A stretch of 64,000 nt of DNA from Ifrita kowaldi (Eukaryota > Chordata > Aves > Passeriformes > Cinclosomatidae): NCBI GenBank assembly GCA_013398055.1, contig VZRS01014168.1:400363-464362 (forward strand), read 5' to 3'. A program made the translations under genes and the position numbers. Positions 24,309 through 36,110 of this stretch are shown one piece after another (position 1 is the stretch's first letter; each line of letters starts with the position of its first letter). The notes below the pieces were generated by a model, which was not told where the DNA came from, made no database searches, and saw nothing but the letters and a program-made list of their open reading frames with translations.

Positions 24309-24381
24309 AAGCAATTTAAATTTATATTTTAAATTGCTTTGAAGTTTCTTCAAAACAATTGTGAAATCACCTTGTGATTTC
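24309..24381. repeat. Cluster of three perfect-arm inverted repeats
   Basis: Three short hairpins lie almost end to end. At 24309-24339 the arms AAGCAATTTAAA and TTTAAATTGCTT (12 bases each) flank a 7-base loop. At 24338-24354 the arms TTTGAAG and CTTCAAA flank TTT. At 24363-24381 the arms GAAATCAC and GTGATTTC flank CTT. All arms are perfect. The first is AT-rich and could be chance, but three within 73 bases is unusual. No target-site duplication or transposon terminal sequence is evident. Confidence 0.8.
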
Positions 24382-27300
24382 TTACAGATCACCAAATGCT
24401 TCACAGATCACAGTCTGAGACATATTCATCTACATTTGATGTCTGTATTGGTTGGAGATGAATTGCACCTTAAGGCTATCTGTACACTAAGAAATTAAAC
24501 ATGTCCAGGAAGCAGTGCTGGGCACTAAAATTCAAGCATCCCTACAAAAAAAGATTGCTAAAGCTTTACCAAATAACTATTGGGCACAGCTCAGAGGTCG
24601 GCACATGTGAGGAGCCATTCCCAACAACACTTTTCTGCATGGCCTCTGTTTAGGAGGGTGAGAGAAACTGCAGGCAGACACTCAGTAAAAATAACCCACT
24701 TTGGCCTCAATGCAAGAGAATAAACATGATACTATTTGTTTACTCATATATTTTAGTTGATGCAGTAGACACTTAAATGGGGTCAGATGTAACACAGACT
24801 GTCTGTCCTTTGTATCAAAAGGTGTCACCACATTTTATCCTCTCACCTGTCACTATAGAATCAGAATATTTCCTAATAGCTCACTACAAGTGATAAGAGC
24901 CTCCACCAAATTTCAGGGTCTCTAGGATCAAATTGCTTGGCATAGTGTTTTCGTTAGGCATTCCTTTCCTTTTAATGAGTTTAATTAGGCATTAATTTAA
25001 TTATAATAAATATTGATGAAAGATGTACTAGGAAAGCCAATATCACTTTTATGAAAATTAATTTGATTTGATTTCAGGTCTCCAGAAATAAATGTTACAG
25101 TCCGGGCTAGTGATATAGGCTTTTGCTCTACTTGTGGACCATGATAGCCTCCTCCAGAGGGTGATTCCTCCCAGAAAAAATAGGCATTTGAGAGAGGTAG
25201 AATTACTCCAGGGAGGATATACAGACACTTCTTGTGGTTATAAAAAGACATGAGACCAAATTTTCAGGCGAAATATATTTCAATCATATACCATACATTT
25301 CAAACAAAAATAATGAAAAAGATTTTTGGAAAGGAAATGAATAACTGAAACATAACAGACTGTTTAGGAAGGCAAAGCTATCAATGCTAGAGTCATTTCC
25401 CCCACACCTTGCTTTGAACTAAGGTAAAAACTGTACAGTTTTATCTCCACAGCAATGAAAGATAAACTTATATAAAAGATTGAGGAATAAATGGGTTTGA
25501 ATCTTGACTGTGCTTCAGCATCCTACATAAAAAGTTTGCATTTGTATCCTTCTATGCTTTGTCTGCTTCATTCTTTCAAGCATTAGTTGTTTACAGGAAG
25601 GAATCTGTCTATGGATTTGTCCAGTGAACAGTGCAATAGTTTCCCCAACCTGGGGAAAAATAGTTTGTAACTCAGTACTTGGTCAGATTTCTATCTGTTC
25701 CCAAATCACTGGTTTATATCTTGAATATATGTCATAACTCACAAGTTACAGTACAAACCAACACATGATTTTTCTTGATAAAGAAAACCCCACTTTCTGT
25801 TGATATTTTCCAGTGGAGTTGAATGAGGAAAAGAAAAGGACTTGGGCAGATGGTGGGGACAGGCTGAAAGCTGCTTATTCTGCTTCAGAACATCTAGCAC
25901 ACTCACTGCCAGAAGCAGTGCTCACTGAAAATATAGAGTTTCTGTGCTGTTTTTCAAACCTTAGAATTCTCAAGCTTGTCTGTGAAAATGCCAAAACACA
26001 GGCTACACCTCAAGCCACTGCAAGCCCTCTCACCCACAGCTACACTCAGTGGCTGGAGGCTGGGATGCCTTGTGGTGGAGGAGGGGAGCAGAGACCACCA
26101 CGGCCAAGAACAGGTGCTCCCATTGGCAGGGGACAGATCCAAAGAGGTGCCAAGGGCCCTGTTGAGTTCAGGGGGAGTCAAGGTTGTTCAGCATCTCAGC
26201 TGATCAAGTGCTAGGAATTCACAGCCTTTATTGTGCACATCACCCAAAACCAGTTGGTCTTGGTTCCTTTCCACAGGAGCGAGCTCCGCTCCAGCCAGGA
26301 GCATTCTGGAAAAGGCCTCAGCTGGGAAGTACTGACTCTCTGCTATTGCAATGAATGTCACTGGTGGGAAATCGTTGTTGTAGGAGCCTGTAAGGCATGT
26401 ACCTCCATTATATCTGGTTTGAATATATTAGAATAAATTTAGGAAGCAATTCATTTCAGCAGTAGCCAGTAGAACATAGACAATAAACAATGACACTCCA
26501 CTTTTCAGACACACTAATTGTACTCAAAGACTGAAGTGAAAGATGAGGATTTCCAGCTCTAGCAGTGCTGTTCCCATTTTCACAGGGCCAGCCCATGGGT
26601 GTGGAGGTGATGGACATGCTGTGTTGAACCCAGCACATATCTTTACCCTCAGTTTTTTTCTGAAATCAATTGCTTTTTTTTTTTTCTTTTTTGCCTTTCC
26701 ACTCTTTCTTTGATGCCTGCTGGAGGGTTTCAGTGAGGTACTTGACCTTCCTTTGAGCATCCAGGAATACTTTATTTCCTGTGCAGCTGGTGCCAATGCT
26801 GCTTCATGGACCACTTGACAGGAGAAATCCTGAGAGCCAGACAGTTGGCATCATCTTTGCCAAACCTAAAAATGTTGCTTTCTCAAACTTTTAAGACCCT
26901 ATCTGGAGGCTTAAAAATCCTCCACCCTTTCCCAGACTATGACAGCATGTGTAAAAACATGCAGCATGCTTAACTGTGCTGGAGAGTGAAGGGGCAAACT
27001 CTTTCCAGGGAAATGTTCCATGGATGCAAGAGGCCATGCACAATATACTTTCATTGAAGCAACTCGGAGTTACCAGCAACATTTGTGTCTGAACTGTTTT
27101 TCCATATGGTTGCTAGGAGAGAAGATTTACTTTAAGAGATTTGAGAAAAGTAAATGTTGTTTTTCTGTTTATTTCAGCCTGTTTACTTCCTGAATTTGGC
27201 AGCATTTTCTCTATAGTCAGCAGAGTTGTTTCCTAAGTCCTGGCAGAAATATTTTACCCTATTGTCTGTTTGAGTTTTTCGCACAGAAACAGGAAAAAGA

Positions 27301-28342
27301 ATATTTCTTTTTAAAAAGTTTTTCAAAGCCTGTGAAATGCAAACAACAAATTATTGTTGTTATTCTTGTCCTTCCTCCTCTCCATCCTATATCTTATTAC
27401 ATTTTTGTCACAGGACATCTGCAAACTTTGTCTACATTTTATCCTTCATGCTGATATAGCTGTCTAGGTGAAGCCATGCTGGTATAATCCTCAGTGTAAA
27501 CAGCTTTGCTCTGCTTTAAGCATAGCTTTTTAATTTAACTTAAACCTCTTCTTAAGAGGTATAAACAGACCAAAAAATCTACTCTGATATTGGATTAAGA
27601 CTGATCAGTTTGAGGTTTATTTGTATCCTACTCTCAAAACCTTTTGCATGTAGACCAGACCATATCTGAAGCTCTTTTGAGAGAAACTGCGTAAGCTTAT
27701 ACCACGTTCTTTGGGCAAGTCTAAGCTTGCCTTTGTCCACTTCCAGACTGAGAAGAAACTACCTGACCCTATTATGTGATATTTAGCCCAAGGTAATAAC
27801 CCTTGTTGAGGCCCAGCTCTTTAATTGTTACAAGTGTGGATGCAGATGTGTCTTTTTGTTACTCCACTCTGGGTAGACACAATGGATGAATGCTATTCAC
27901 AGTACAAAATGTAGACATAACTCAAATATCTTTTATTGTATCATAGGCTGCTATAACAGTCCTTCATGTGCTCTTTAAGGAAACATCATCAGACCAGACA
28001 ACTCCATTAGTTATGGCAGAAGATTCTGATGTCTAGCAGTAATTTATAGCCACAGCTCTTTGGATGATGGCCAAGTAGAACTCATGGACAAGAAGTACAG
28101 TGCTGTACCTGATTTGATCTCCGTGCATGGGGGATGCTTCTGACTTCTTGGATTTGCTATGCTGAAGTGCATCAAGTAAATCCAGCATCAAATATGACAG
28201 ACTTGATGCTTTTGAAGTAGCTAATGCTGTAATTCATGCTGCACAGAGCTGCTTGTGGGATGCTGGCAACTTTGGATAACTGAGTGAAAAATATCAGCTC
28301 TGACTTCTGTCCACTCTGCACTCTTACTTCACTCAAAAGTAA

Positions 28343-28575
28343 ATCATAGAATCATAGAATATCCTGAGTTGGAAGGGACCCAAAAGGATCATTTGGTCTA
28401 AATCCTGGCCCTGCAGGACACCCCTGTTATCACACCATGTGCCTGGGAGCATTGTGCAAATGCATCTTAAACTGTCAGGCTGGTGCTGTGACCACTTCCC
28501 TGGTGAGCCTGTTCCAGTGCCCAGCAACCATTTGGGTGCAGAACCTTATCCTAACGAAAATATAAACATAAACCC
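28343..28575 (-). mobile_element. CR1 LINE fragment, 3' end
   Basis: On the + strand it opens with the inverted octamer tail TCATAGAATCATAGAAT, followed by ATCCTGAGTTGGAAGGGACC. Next come a block about a cardinal CCTGGCCCTGCAGGACACC, the phrase around GTGACCACTTCCCTGG, and GAGCCTGTTCCAGTGCCC, ending near CCTTATCCTAACG. The order and spacing match the reverse complement of the 3' part of an avian CR1 subfamily. The element is 5' truncated to about 230 bases and lacks coding sequence. Divergence is moderate. Confidence 0.92.
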
Positions 28576-29290
28576 AGATTTGTTGACCAGATTCACCAGC
28601 AAACTGTGCCTACTTTGTGCTGTTCTGGAAAAAAACTATGTGGCACACACCCGTGAATAATGAGGTACAGGTCTGTGAAGTGGTGAAAAAGGATCCCTAA
28701 AAAACGGGGAACTCTTTTGTATCCTAGTAACATTAATTTCTCATTTCTTTCTCTTTGATAACTTCTTAAGCTACCACATATTTTTCCCTCTTTTTTCTGC
28801 AAGTGGCAGGGCACTGTGTCAGAAACTACGCAGCAGTTAACAGTAGGTCTCCTTGACAGATCTGCAAGGAATACCTACTGGTTGTTTTCTGCCTGCTGCA
28901 AAGCTGCTTAATTGCTAATACCTTACCTCTGGCTTTGCTTTGACACCCCTGTTAGAGTGGGACAACAACTTTTGTAAGAGAAGTGGACCACTGAAAATAT
29001 TCCAAACATTAAAGATGGAAACATTTTAAATTTTCCTCACTCAAGCCTAGCAGTGATTTGAACACATAAATTAAAATGTATTCAAGATCACAGTTTCGCT
29101 GCATGTGACAAAGATTGTAAATTGAAACACAAACAGTGCCTAGCTGTAAAGATATGTATTCATATATATCCTATACTTCATAATCTTTGTATGTGCATGT
29201 CTGCATAAATGTGTGTGTGAGCATGATTGGTAGGTAGAAATGAACCTGGCTTTTGTAGCTGGGCTTAGAGATGGCTGTATAACTCAATGT

Positions 29291-29370
29291 GTGTTAATTC
29301 AATGGCTAGTTAATGGTTAATTCAATGACTAATTCAATGGCTAATTCAATGGCTGGTTAATTCAATGTGT
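29291..29370 (+). repeat. Short minisatellite, unit built on TAATTCAATG
   Basis: TAATTCAATG occurs five times in about 80 bases, spaced by GCTAGT/TAATGGT, ACT, GCT or GCTGGT spacers, so copies are 12-23 bases apart. The outermost copies are bordered by CAATGTGT on both sides. The array is degenerate and small, consistent with replication slippage. Confidence 0.85.
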
Positions 29371-31436
29371 ACCATACTTCTGCAAAAGGTCTTTTCTCTG
29401 ACCGTGCTATCCTGCTAACGTGCCGACTGGTTAACCTTGATGCCTTAGAAGAAACATGTCCTCGATTGGATTCCTTGTCCTGTGCAGAGCAAAGGAAGCA
29501 TTTTTTGGTTAATTCAAGACTGTTTCCTCAGCTGGGGTATAGCAAACATCTACATTCACCGCAACCCTGGGTGACTAACCTGGTTTTCAGCCTATACATT
29601 GTATTGTATGTCAGAACTCTCATTTGGATATCTGCTTTTGCTTTCATTGATAGGAAACTTACATTAATTTCAACAAGACTGGATTCTAGTTTCAGTCCCG
29701 TGTTATAATTAAAATGAGAATAAAACAGCTTTAATTTTCACATCTATGACAAACTTTTCTTGGTTTATGACCTGGCATGCCGTATTTTGGACCTTGAAAC
29801 ACAACTAGCGATCATTTCTTTATAACGGACTATTAGGGAATAGGGATATGACAGATTTTAGGCACCAATGGTGTGGAGAGGCAATAACCTTTAATTAGAC
29901 TTCCCTTTGTTCACCTCATGTCTAATGAAGCAGCAAATTCACAGTTCAGTAGCAAATGAGACCTAATCTAAAGGAAAATATTAATTTGTTTAACTTGTGC
30001 TCATGTCTTTTTCAGATGAAAATATTTTATTATTATTATTTTATTTTCACTTCTTTCACAGGAAGAAGAATACATCTTGTAGATAAAAACACCCCTAAAC
30101 AAGTATTCAGAACTGGCAGCTTGCTAAAAGTTTCAGACTGAGAAAACCTCACATAAAATCTTGGACCGTGTTTGGACGTCAGTTTCTCAGAAAAAAACAA
30201 AGGCTTATTACCTTCTCCCACTATATATCAGCTGTTGGATTCCCATAAGAGAGCTGGTTTGTGTGCCATCTCCAGTGCAAGGTGAGGGAACACCAATTCC
30301 ATGGCCAAGTGTAATCTCTGCATGTAGGAGCCCAGCAGAGAGGAAGTGCAGGTGGCACTGTTAGAAGAGGGAAAGTCATCACCTTTTCCTCCAGGAAAAT
30401 CAAACTTCCTGCATCCTGGAAACATCCAGATGCTTTTAATACCCTCTGAGGATACCAGCAAGCCTACATGAGCACTGCATACAGCACTCAAACCATTCTG
30501 GAGATTTCCTGGCATTCAGATGGCACTAAGTTGAGCTGCAAACCAATCTTTTCCCTGTTCTGAGACTGCCCCTAACTACAACTGCATATTTGGATGAAGG
30601 CATTTCATGACTTTGCACATGTTTCAGCAACCTGTTCTTTGAGTTACTGATTCTTACTGAATATACCCATTCAGCTTCTCTGTAAAAAGTGAAAACAATG
30701 TATAATATTAGAATATTCTTATGTAGAGCATCAATTTACCTAATAGCTAGAATAGCTGAAATACGCATTAATTTTAAACTTTAGGATGCTGTACTTAACT
30801 CTCTTGATGTTTGGCAAATAGCCTGCCAAACTTTGTGTACGCAAAACCATGGTAAATCACACCAAATGTGCAGAGTTTATGAAGGTACAACTGAAACCAG
30901 AATCTAGTCCTTTATATATAAGTAATATTATTTAAAAAAAAAAAATCCCATAGAAATGGCTTTCTAGCTCAAAATATCGATTGTAGAGTAATGAAAGATT
31001 CAGGGTGTAATAGAAATAAATGGGAAGAAAACATAGAAGAATAGAACGTGGTAGTTGTCTTACAGGAACTGCTTTCAAAGTAGCTGCTACTATGTGCATC
31101 ACCAGTGCAAATTGTTGCTTTGAGCCAGCTCTGAAGACTTTTAAGTGATGATTCTATATTTTCTGAGCTCCATAGGTATCTTTGAGCATAAATATTCTCT
31201 TCTTGGCTCATTAGGCTTAGTTCCTGACTGGGGAAAAATATTCAGTGATGGCATAATTTAAATACTGTAGGCTGTAGAGCTTCAAAAAAAGAATTCATTC
31301 ACAGTAGATGACACAGATTTGTAACCTTTCTTATGCCCTTTTTATGGAAATGAAATGCAAGACTGACTGACTTAAAATAATTAACAGTAGAAAATGAGGG
31401 TTGATTTCCAGTTAAGAATGTGTTGCTTCAATCCTG

Positions 31437-31580
31437 CTTTTTTTTTGTCTGCTTTGGGGTTTGGTTTTTTTCTGTTTTGTTTTTGTTTGTTTTATTTGGT
31501 TTGGGGGTTTTTTGTTGTTATTGTTGTTTCTGTGTTTTTTTTGTCTTTTTTGTTTTGTTTTGTTTTGTTTTTTGTTTTTA
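31437..31580 (+). repeat. T/G low-complexity tract
   Basis: About 140 bases are almost wholly T and G, with runs such as GGGGTTTGG, repeated GTTTT units (four in a row near 31555) and T runs of six to nine. The other strand is A/C-rich. The 78-codon frame across it, full of Phe, Leu and Val, is a composition artefact. Confidence 0.9.
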
Positions 31581-31860
31581 CTATTTTAGGACCCCCTAGA
31601 TTCACATTTATATTGCTATCACCAACATAAGTTTGAGCAGACCATACCAGTTTCAAATATTAGTTAAGCTAAGTCCGGGGGAGAAAAAAAGCTTAAGATA
31701 ATACATATACCACAAAGAAATTTCTTACTCCAACAACAGTAGTCGGTTTAATTTGTTTTCATACTAGAGTCTAAAAGTAAACACCACTCCCACCACCTCA
31801 CCACCCTCTGTCAAACACAGAGCTTTTTCTGTTGCATTTTATCTCCTTCAGGTAGGTTTT

Positions 31861-31862
<2 letters not shown>

Positions 31863-31898
<36 letters not shown>
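31863..31898 (+). repeat. Poly(T) run of 36
   Basis: Thirty-six consecutive T follow GGTTTTCC and end at AAGAAACTAG. Read on the - strand it is a poly(A), so a retroposed - strand sequence at 31899 and beyond is conceivable. However, I find no recognisable gene or SINE there and no target-site duplication. More probably it is a mononucleotide microsatellite of uncertain true length. Confidence 0.95.
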
Positions 31899-31902
<4 letters not shown>

Positions 31903-33800
31903 AACTAGTGAAACAACGCGTTGAAGCAATAATTTTGTAGATAGTAACTTCCCATTGCTACAACCTGCCTGACCCAAGAAGTAGGATGAGAAGGCAGAGT
32001 TCCTGCTGCTGTTCAGAGACACAAGAAAGACATTTGAGCAGTGTAATGCAAAATGGAGTCCATAGCTAATGTTCTTACATCTCTTTTGCACAATGGAGCC
32101 ACAGTTCAAATTGTGGTGAACATAAAAACTGGAATAAACAGGTTCCATCTTATTTATAAAATATTCAAGCATACTCTAAGGTCAAAGTGTGACATAAAGG
32201 TAATGAGCAGAGACTGCCTCATCCTGTACATGTGTATAAATGTAAAAGCAATTTTGGGGGTTAGGCAGTGTTGTTCTTTACCAATATTAGATTAGACTGG
32301 AGTATAACAATTTATTTCTTTATTCTGTCCAGCAGAAGAGGAACCAGTGGAGACAGGAAAAGCCAATGACAGAGGGCTATGTAAGCCCCTCATGAGCACT
32401 CCCCTGCACCCAGGTTCTTCTGTGGAACGCCTTTTCCCCATTCACAAAGCCAGTTTCAGTAATCCCTCTTACCATTAGAATAGCAGTATAAAAACACAAC
32501 CTCATCCTAAATAGCACTGCTAGCACATCTTACTGTAGATGATAACAAAATCATTCAGTTCTAGACAAGGAATTACACTGGACTGATTTTCCTGGCTTGT
32601 ACACACAAATTACACCCTTTCCCTCTAGATCTGACACAAAACTGCTTTGAAACAGTAGTATGACTTGGAAGGGTTAGCTGCTTTATCAACTGCACCTCAC
32701 ACCTCCAGCTTTGCAATAGGATCATCATACCAGGCACTGTCATAACAAGTAGAGTTTGAAATGTGAGGTTTCTTCTAGGCCAGGTGTGTAGCTGAAGAGA
32801 TGTTTGCCCTGGAGACAAATCTGAAGAAGGAAAAAGTCAACAAAGCAGATAAATTTTCTTACAAATAAGCAATTTAAAAAGTAATTTATTAATTAATGCA
32901 ATGAAAAATTAATTTTTAAATCTAGTTGTTTCTTATTTCAACCTATTTTATGATTAAAAATATAAAAATAGTAATTATATGGGTATTTCATTGCCTAACT
33001 AAAAATATGCAGCTCATGTCAATCATCCATCTCTGCTTAACTCTTGATAGTGCAAGCAATGTCTGACAGCCATTTGTAACCAAGCTGTCTTTATTTGTAA
33101 TTCCACATACACTATCATGGAATTTGCCAAGCTGCAGAATTTCCAGATTTGATTTTCAGCAATTAAAGAAACAGGCTTTACCTGAACCTACTTAGCTTCT
33201 GAATTTAAAAGGTACTGTCTTTTACAGGAGAAATCAAAAATGGTTGATTCCATCAATATAATCTTTTTGCTTAGAAACCTCTTGTTCTAATCCTGGCCTG
33301 GTGTGACCCCAGCTTGCTCGCACATTTTCAGAACACCATCCACAGAGTTTAGCACTGGCACAGGGGTCACCACAAAATGCTGTCAGACTCTTTTAGAGAG
33401 TGATTCACACAACACAGTGTTATATTAGCCTGCATCCAAAAGCAGTATGTGGTGGTAGTAACTACACAAATAACGTTTTTTCCTGAAACAAAACCCTAAA
33501 AAAAGATGATATAAGTTTCTACAAATTAAGCTGCGAGGAAAAGCTCTTGGTGGGTTCATTTCATGAAACCTGCTCACACTGAAAGGACATTGATCATGTC
33601 TCCCCAAACCAAGGTGCATGTTTCTATGTAAGCTCTTTCCATATCAAAAGTCGATCACGCTACATAAACACAGGTCCTGTGCTCAGCCATTGACTTAAAT
33701 GAAAGGAGTTACAGAGATATGACTCAGTTCACAAGAGAAATGCCTTTGCTTTCATAATCACTAATGTTATAACACAACTATCCTCTTTTTTAAGAATACA

Positions 33801-33832
33801 GAAAAGAAAAAAAAAACCAAAACAAAACCACA
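33801..33832 (+). repeat. A/C low-complexity tract
   Basis: GAAAAG followed by a ten-base A run and CCAAAACAAAACCACAAAC. It is one of the recurring A/C tracts of the window and has no gene content. Confidence 0.8.
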
Positions 33833-35739
33833 AACTGCACATTTGAAGCACCAGGAAATGATTCACCTCATAAAATATTTAATCTCCACACATCAAAGTA
33901 TTACATGCATGCATTGCACTCCTTGTCTTCTCCAGTCATTTACACTCTGCTAAAACAGACATTTAAAAAATAACTAACCTCTGTTAGCCAGCTACAGGCA
34001 CTTGAAAGAAGAAAGTTCACTAAGCTTGAAATTATTGAGCCCAGGAGTGATAGATGTGACAGGAAGTTTATTAAAGACCAAGAACAAAGTTTCCTTCACT
34101 CGGCTGCAATGCAGATCTCTTATCTGTGGTAAAAATCGTCACAACGTTTGTATGATGTGGAGATGCTTTGCCTTTTAATGTCCTAGTGACATCAGCAGGA
34201 ATCCCATGAATACAACTTAACCATGACACGAGTTTCAAGTTGGAAAAATTCATACTACTTCTTTTGAGTGAGTTTTAGGTGAGTAAGAAAAGCAATAAAA
34301 TGCATGCTATCCCCTTGCAATTTTAGCTATTTTGAAGTGGCAAGATTTACGTCGTGAATAGCTCAGTCTTTCCAATGGACACTTTTGTATTACGTTATGT
34401 TTTCTTGGGTAATGCAAAGAAATCCCATCTGCAGCATTATTCACACTTGGATTCTTGCTCTATGGCTTGGCGTATATTTTGGAATAGACACATTTCGGTT
34501 CCTCTGCCGCTTGTTAACAACTTCATTGGAGAAAACTGTTTTCACTAGACTTGTCCTTTGCAGAGACAGGTCTACCTGTCACAATAAGGTTTCTTTGGCT
34601 TCATTTACTTTGAAGAGTTCAGTCTTTAACTACGGAGCTGCCACTGTTGTAGTTCTCAAGCTTCAGCTTTATTATTTCTTTCCTAATACAAGTAGTCATT
34701 TGCAGGCTAACAGCTTAGGAATTTTTTTCCTATACTTGGTTTATCTTTCTACTTTTACTCTCCCTAGAATAGACTAGGCATCTCCAGGTCTGACATAAGA
34801 AAGCCAGCAATATTTCTCTGTGTCACTGTTTGATTACAAAATACTTGGAAAGCATTTTAATAATACAAAAAATAAATTTAGGAACATAAATAAATTGAAG
34901 GTAACAAAAGAGCAAAGAGGGCAAAGGATTATTTGACACATTCAAAGTCAGCTGACATTTTATAAAGCAATGTGCTGTTCTGATCAGGAATATACCTTTT
35001 TTTTTTAAAATAATTTTTTTTTTCATTCTCTGGTTATTTGTGGGTAAAACACATGATAAGGAATCTGCTAGTGGCCATATATCTGATCTTCAGAATTTCA
35101 TTCTCATAGATTGAAGGATAAGAATTTGCAGAGAGGTACTTGACTTTAATAATGTCCATAGTCCACCTTACAGTTTATCTAGTGTGAAGATTGCTGCCTG
35201 TCTGAATTCATTCCTGACAAGCTGCACATTATTCTGTGCTCTGCAGTTATGCTAAAGCAGAGAGATACCTAATTCCCCCTCCTTCTTTCCCTCCACAGCT
35301 GTCCTATCCATATAAAAATGATGACCCAGTTGCAGACTTCACATGTTGTGACCAGCAATGCTGGTAGAAAGCAGCCCAGAGCATGGAACCTACTGGCAGA
35401 GGGAACAATTTGTTTTGTAATATGGCCAATTTACTGACAGTTTTTGAATTAGGAGTCTGTTTATGAATACCTGGATGTAGTTGCCTGCTTGATGGAAACT
35501 AAAAGTAATTACTTTAAGAGTGAGGACAGAATTTGCAAATATTTTTCTTCGACATCTCTGGTCTTAGATCCTACTCTAGCCAAATGGGGACTGTCAATCA
35601 CTATTTGAAAAGAACCAGAAAACAGAGGAGTTATAACAATTCTTTTTTTCTTTTCTGAAAAGCAGTATCATAGCTGGCTAAATAAGGTCTATACTGGAGG
35701 AGAGGGGAGGGAAAGGGGGAGCATGTGCTTGTGTTGTAA

Positions 35740-36110
35740 CATGACTCCTTACTCATCAGATGGCACCCATCATCATCACAACCACAGCCTTTCAGTGTGC
35801 TGGAATAAACTAATTATCTCTCTGACAGCTCAGGTTTTAATCCCCATTTGTAAGCATTTGTCATGAGCCTTGGTCAGCCAGTTTTTAAAGACTGCCACGA
35901 ATTATATATTTCTCTTTTTATGACTGCCTAAATAAGGACAATTACAATGCCCTGGAATGGGTTTCAATGAACACATTTGTGCTTGCTGCTGCTGCCAGAC
36001 AAATCTGAATAGGACAAAGCTTTTTACAGTGCTGATTGTAAATTAGAATTCTAATATTCAGTTCTTCTGAAGAGCTGAAGACTATTCAATCCCCAGGACA
36101 ATACGCAGAG
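35740..36110. promoter_or_regulatory. Possible conserved noncoding element
   Basis: Complex, repeat-free sequence with clustered factor-site cores: TAATTATC, a GGAATG TEAD-type core in CCTGGAATGGG, an ATTACAATG SOX-like core, and several TAAT and ATTA. The texture is like known vertebrate enhancers, but cores this short are expected by chance and no alignment was possible. Confidence 0.14.

Larger units (their letters stand above)
17134..28342. other. Noncoding unique sequence
   Basis: I see no gene in this long block. Open frames reach 133 codons (25813-26214, a GC-richer patch at 26030-26200) without domains. Low-complexity pyrimidine runs occur at about 18800-18830 and 26672-26697. A hairpin cluster at 24309-24381 is listed separately. 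A TCTCTATCCTGCAG acceptor-like site at about 21980 is followed by an open stretch but no donor. No interspersed repeat was recognised. Confidence 0.6.

Noticed and set aside
25813..26214. 133-codon open frame on +
   Set aside because: Its distal part lies in a GC-richer patch with frames also open on the other strand. The peptide is low-complexity (Gly, Arg, Pro, Gln) with no motif.
29367..29708. 113-codon open frame on + next to the minisatellite
   Set aside because: Starts inside the end of the repeat, has no domain, and its length is within chance expectation.
30041..30141. Acceptor-like CACTTCTTTCACAG followed by a 25-codon open stretch ending in TGA
   Set aside because: Could be a terminal exon, but no poly(A) signal lies close downstream and the peptide has no match I can name.
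31394..31630. 78-codon frame rich in Phe, Val and Leu
   Set aside because: It is the translation of a T/G low-complexity tract.
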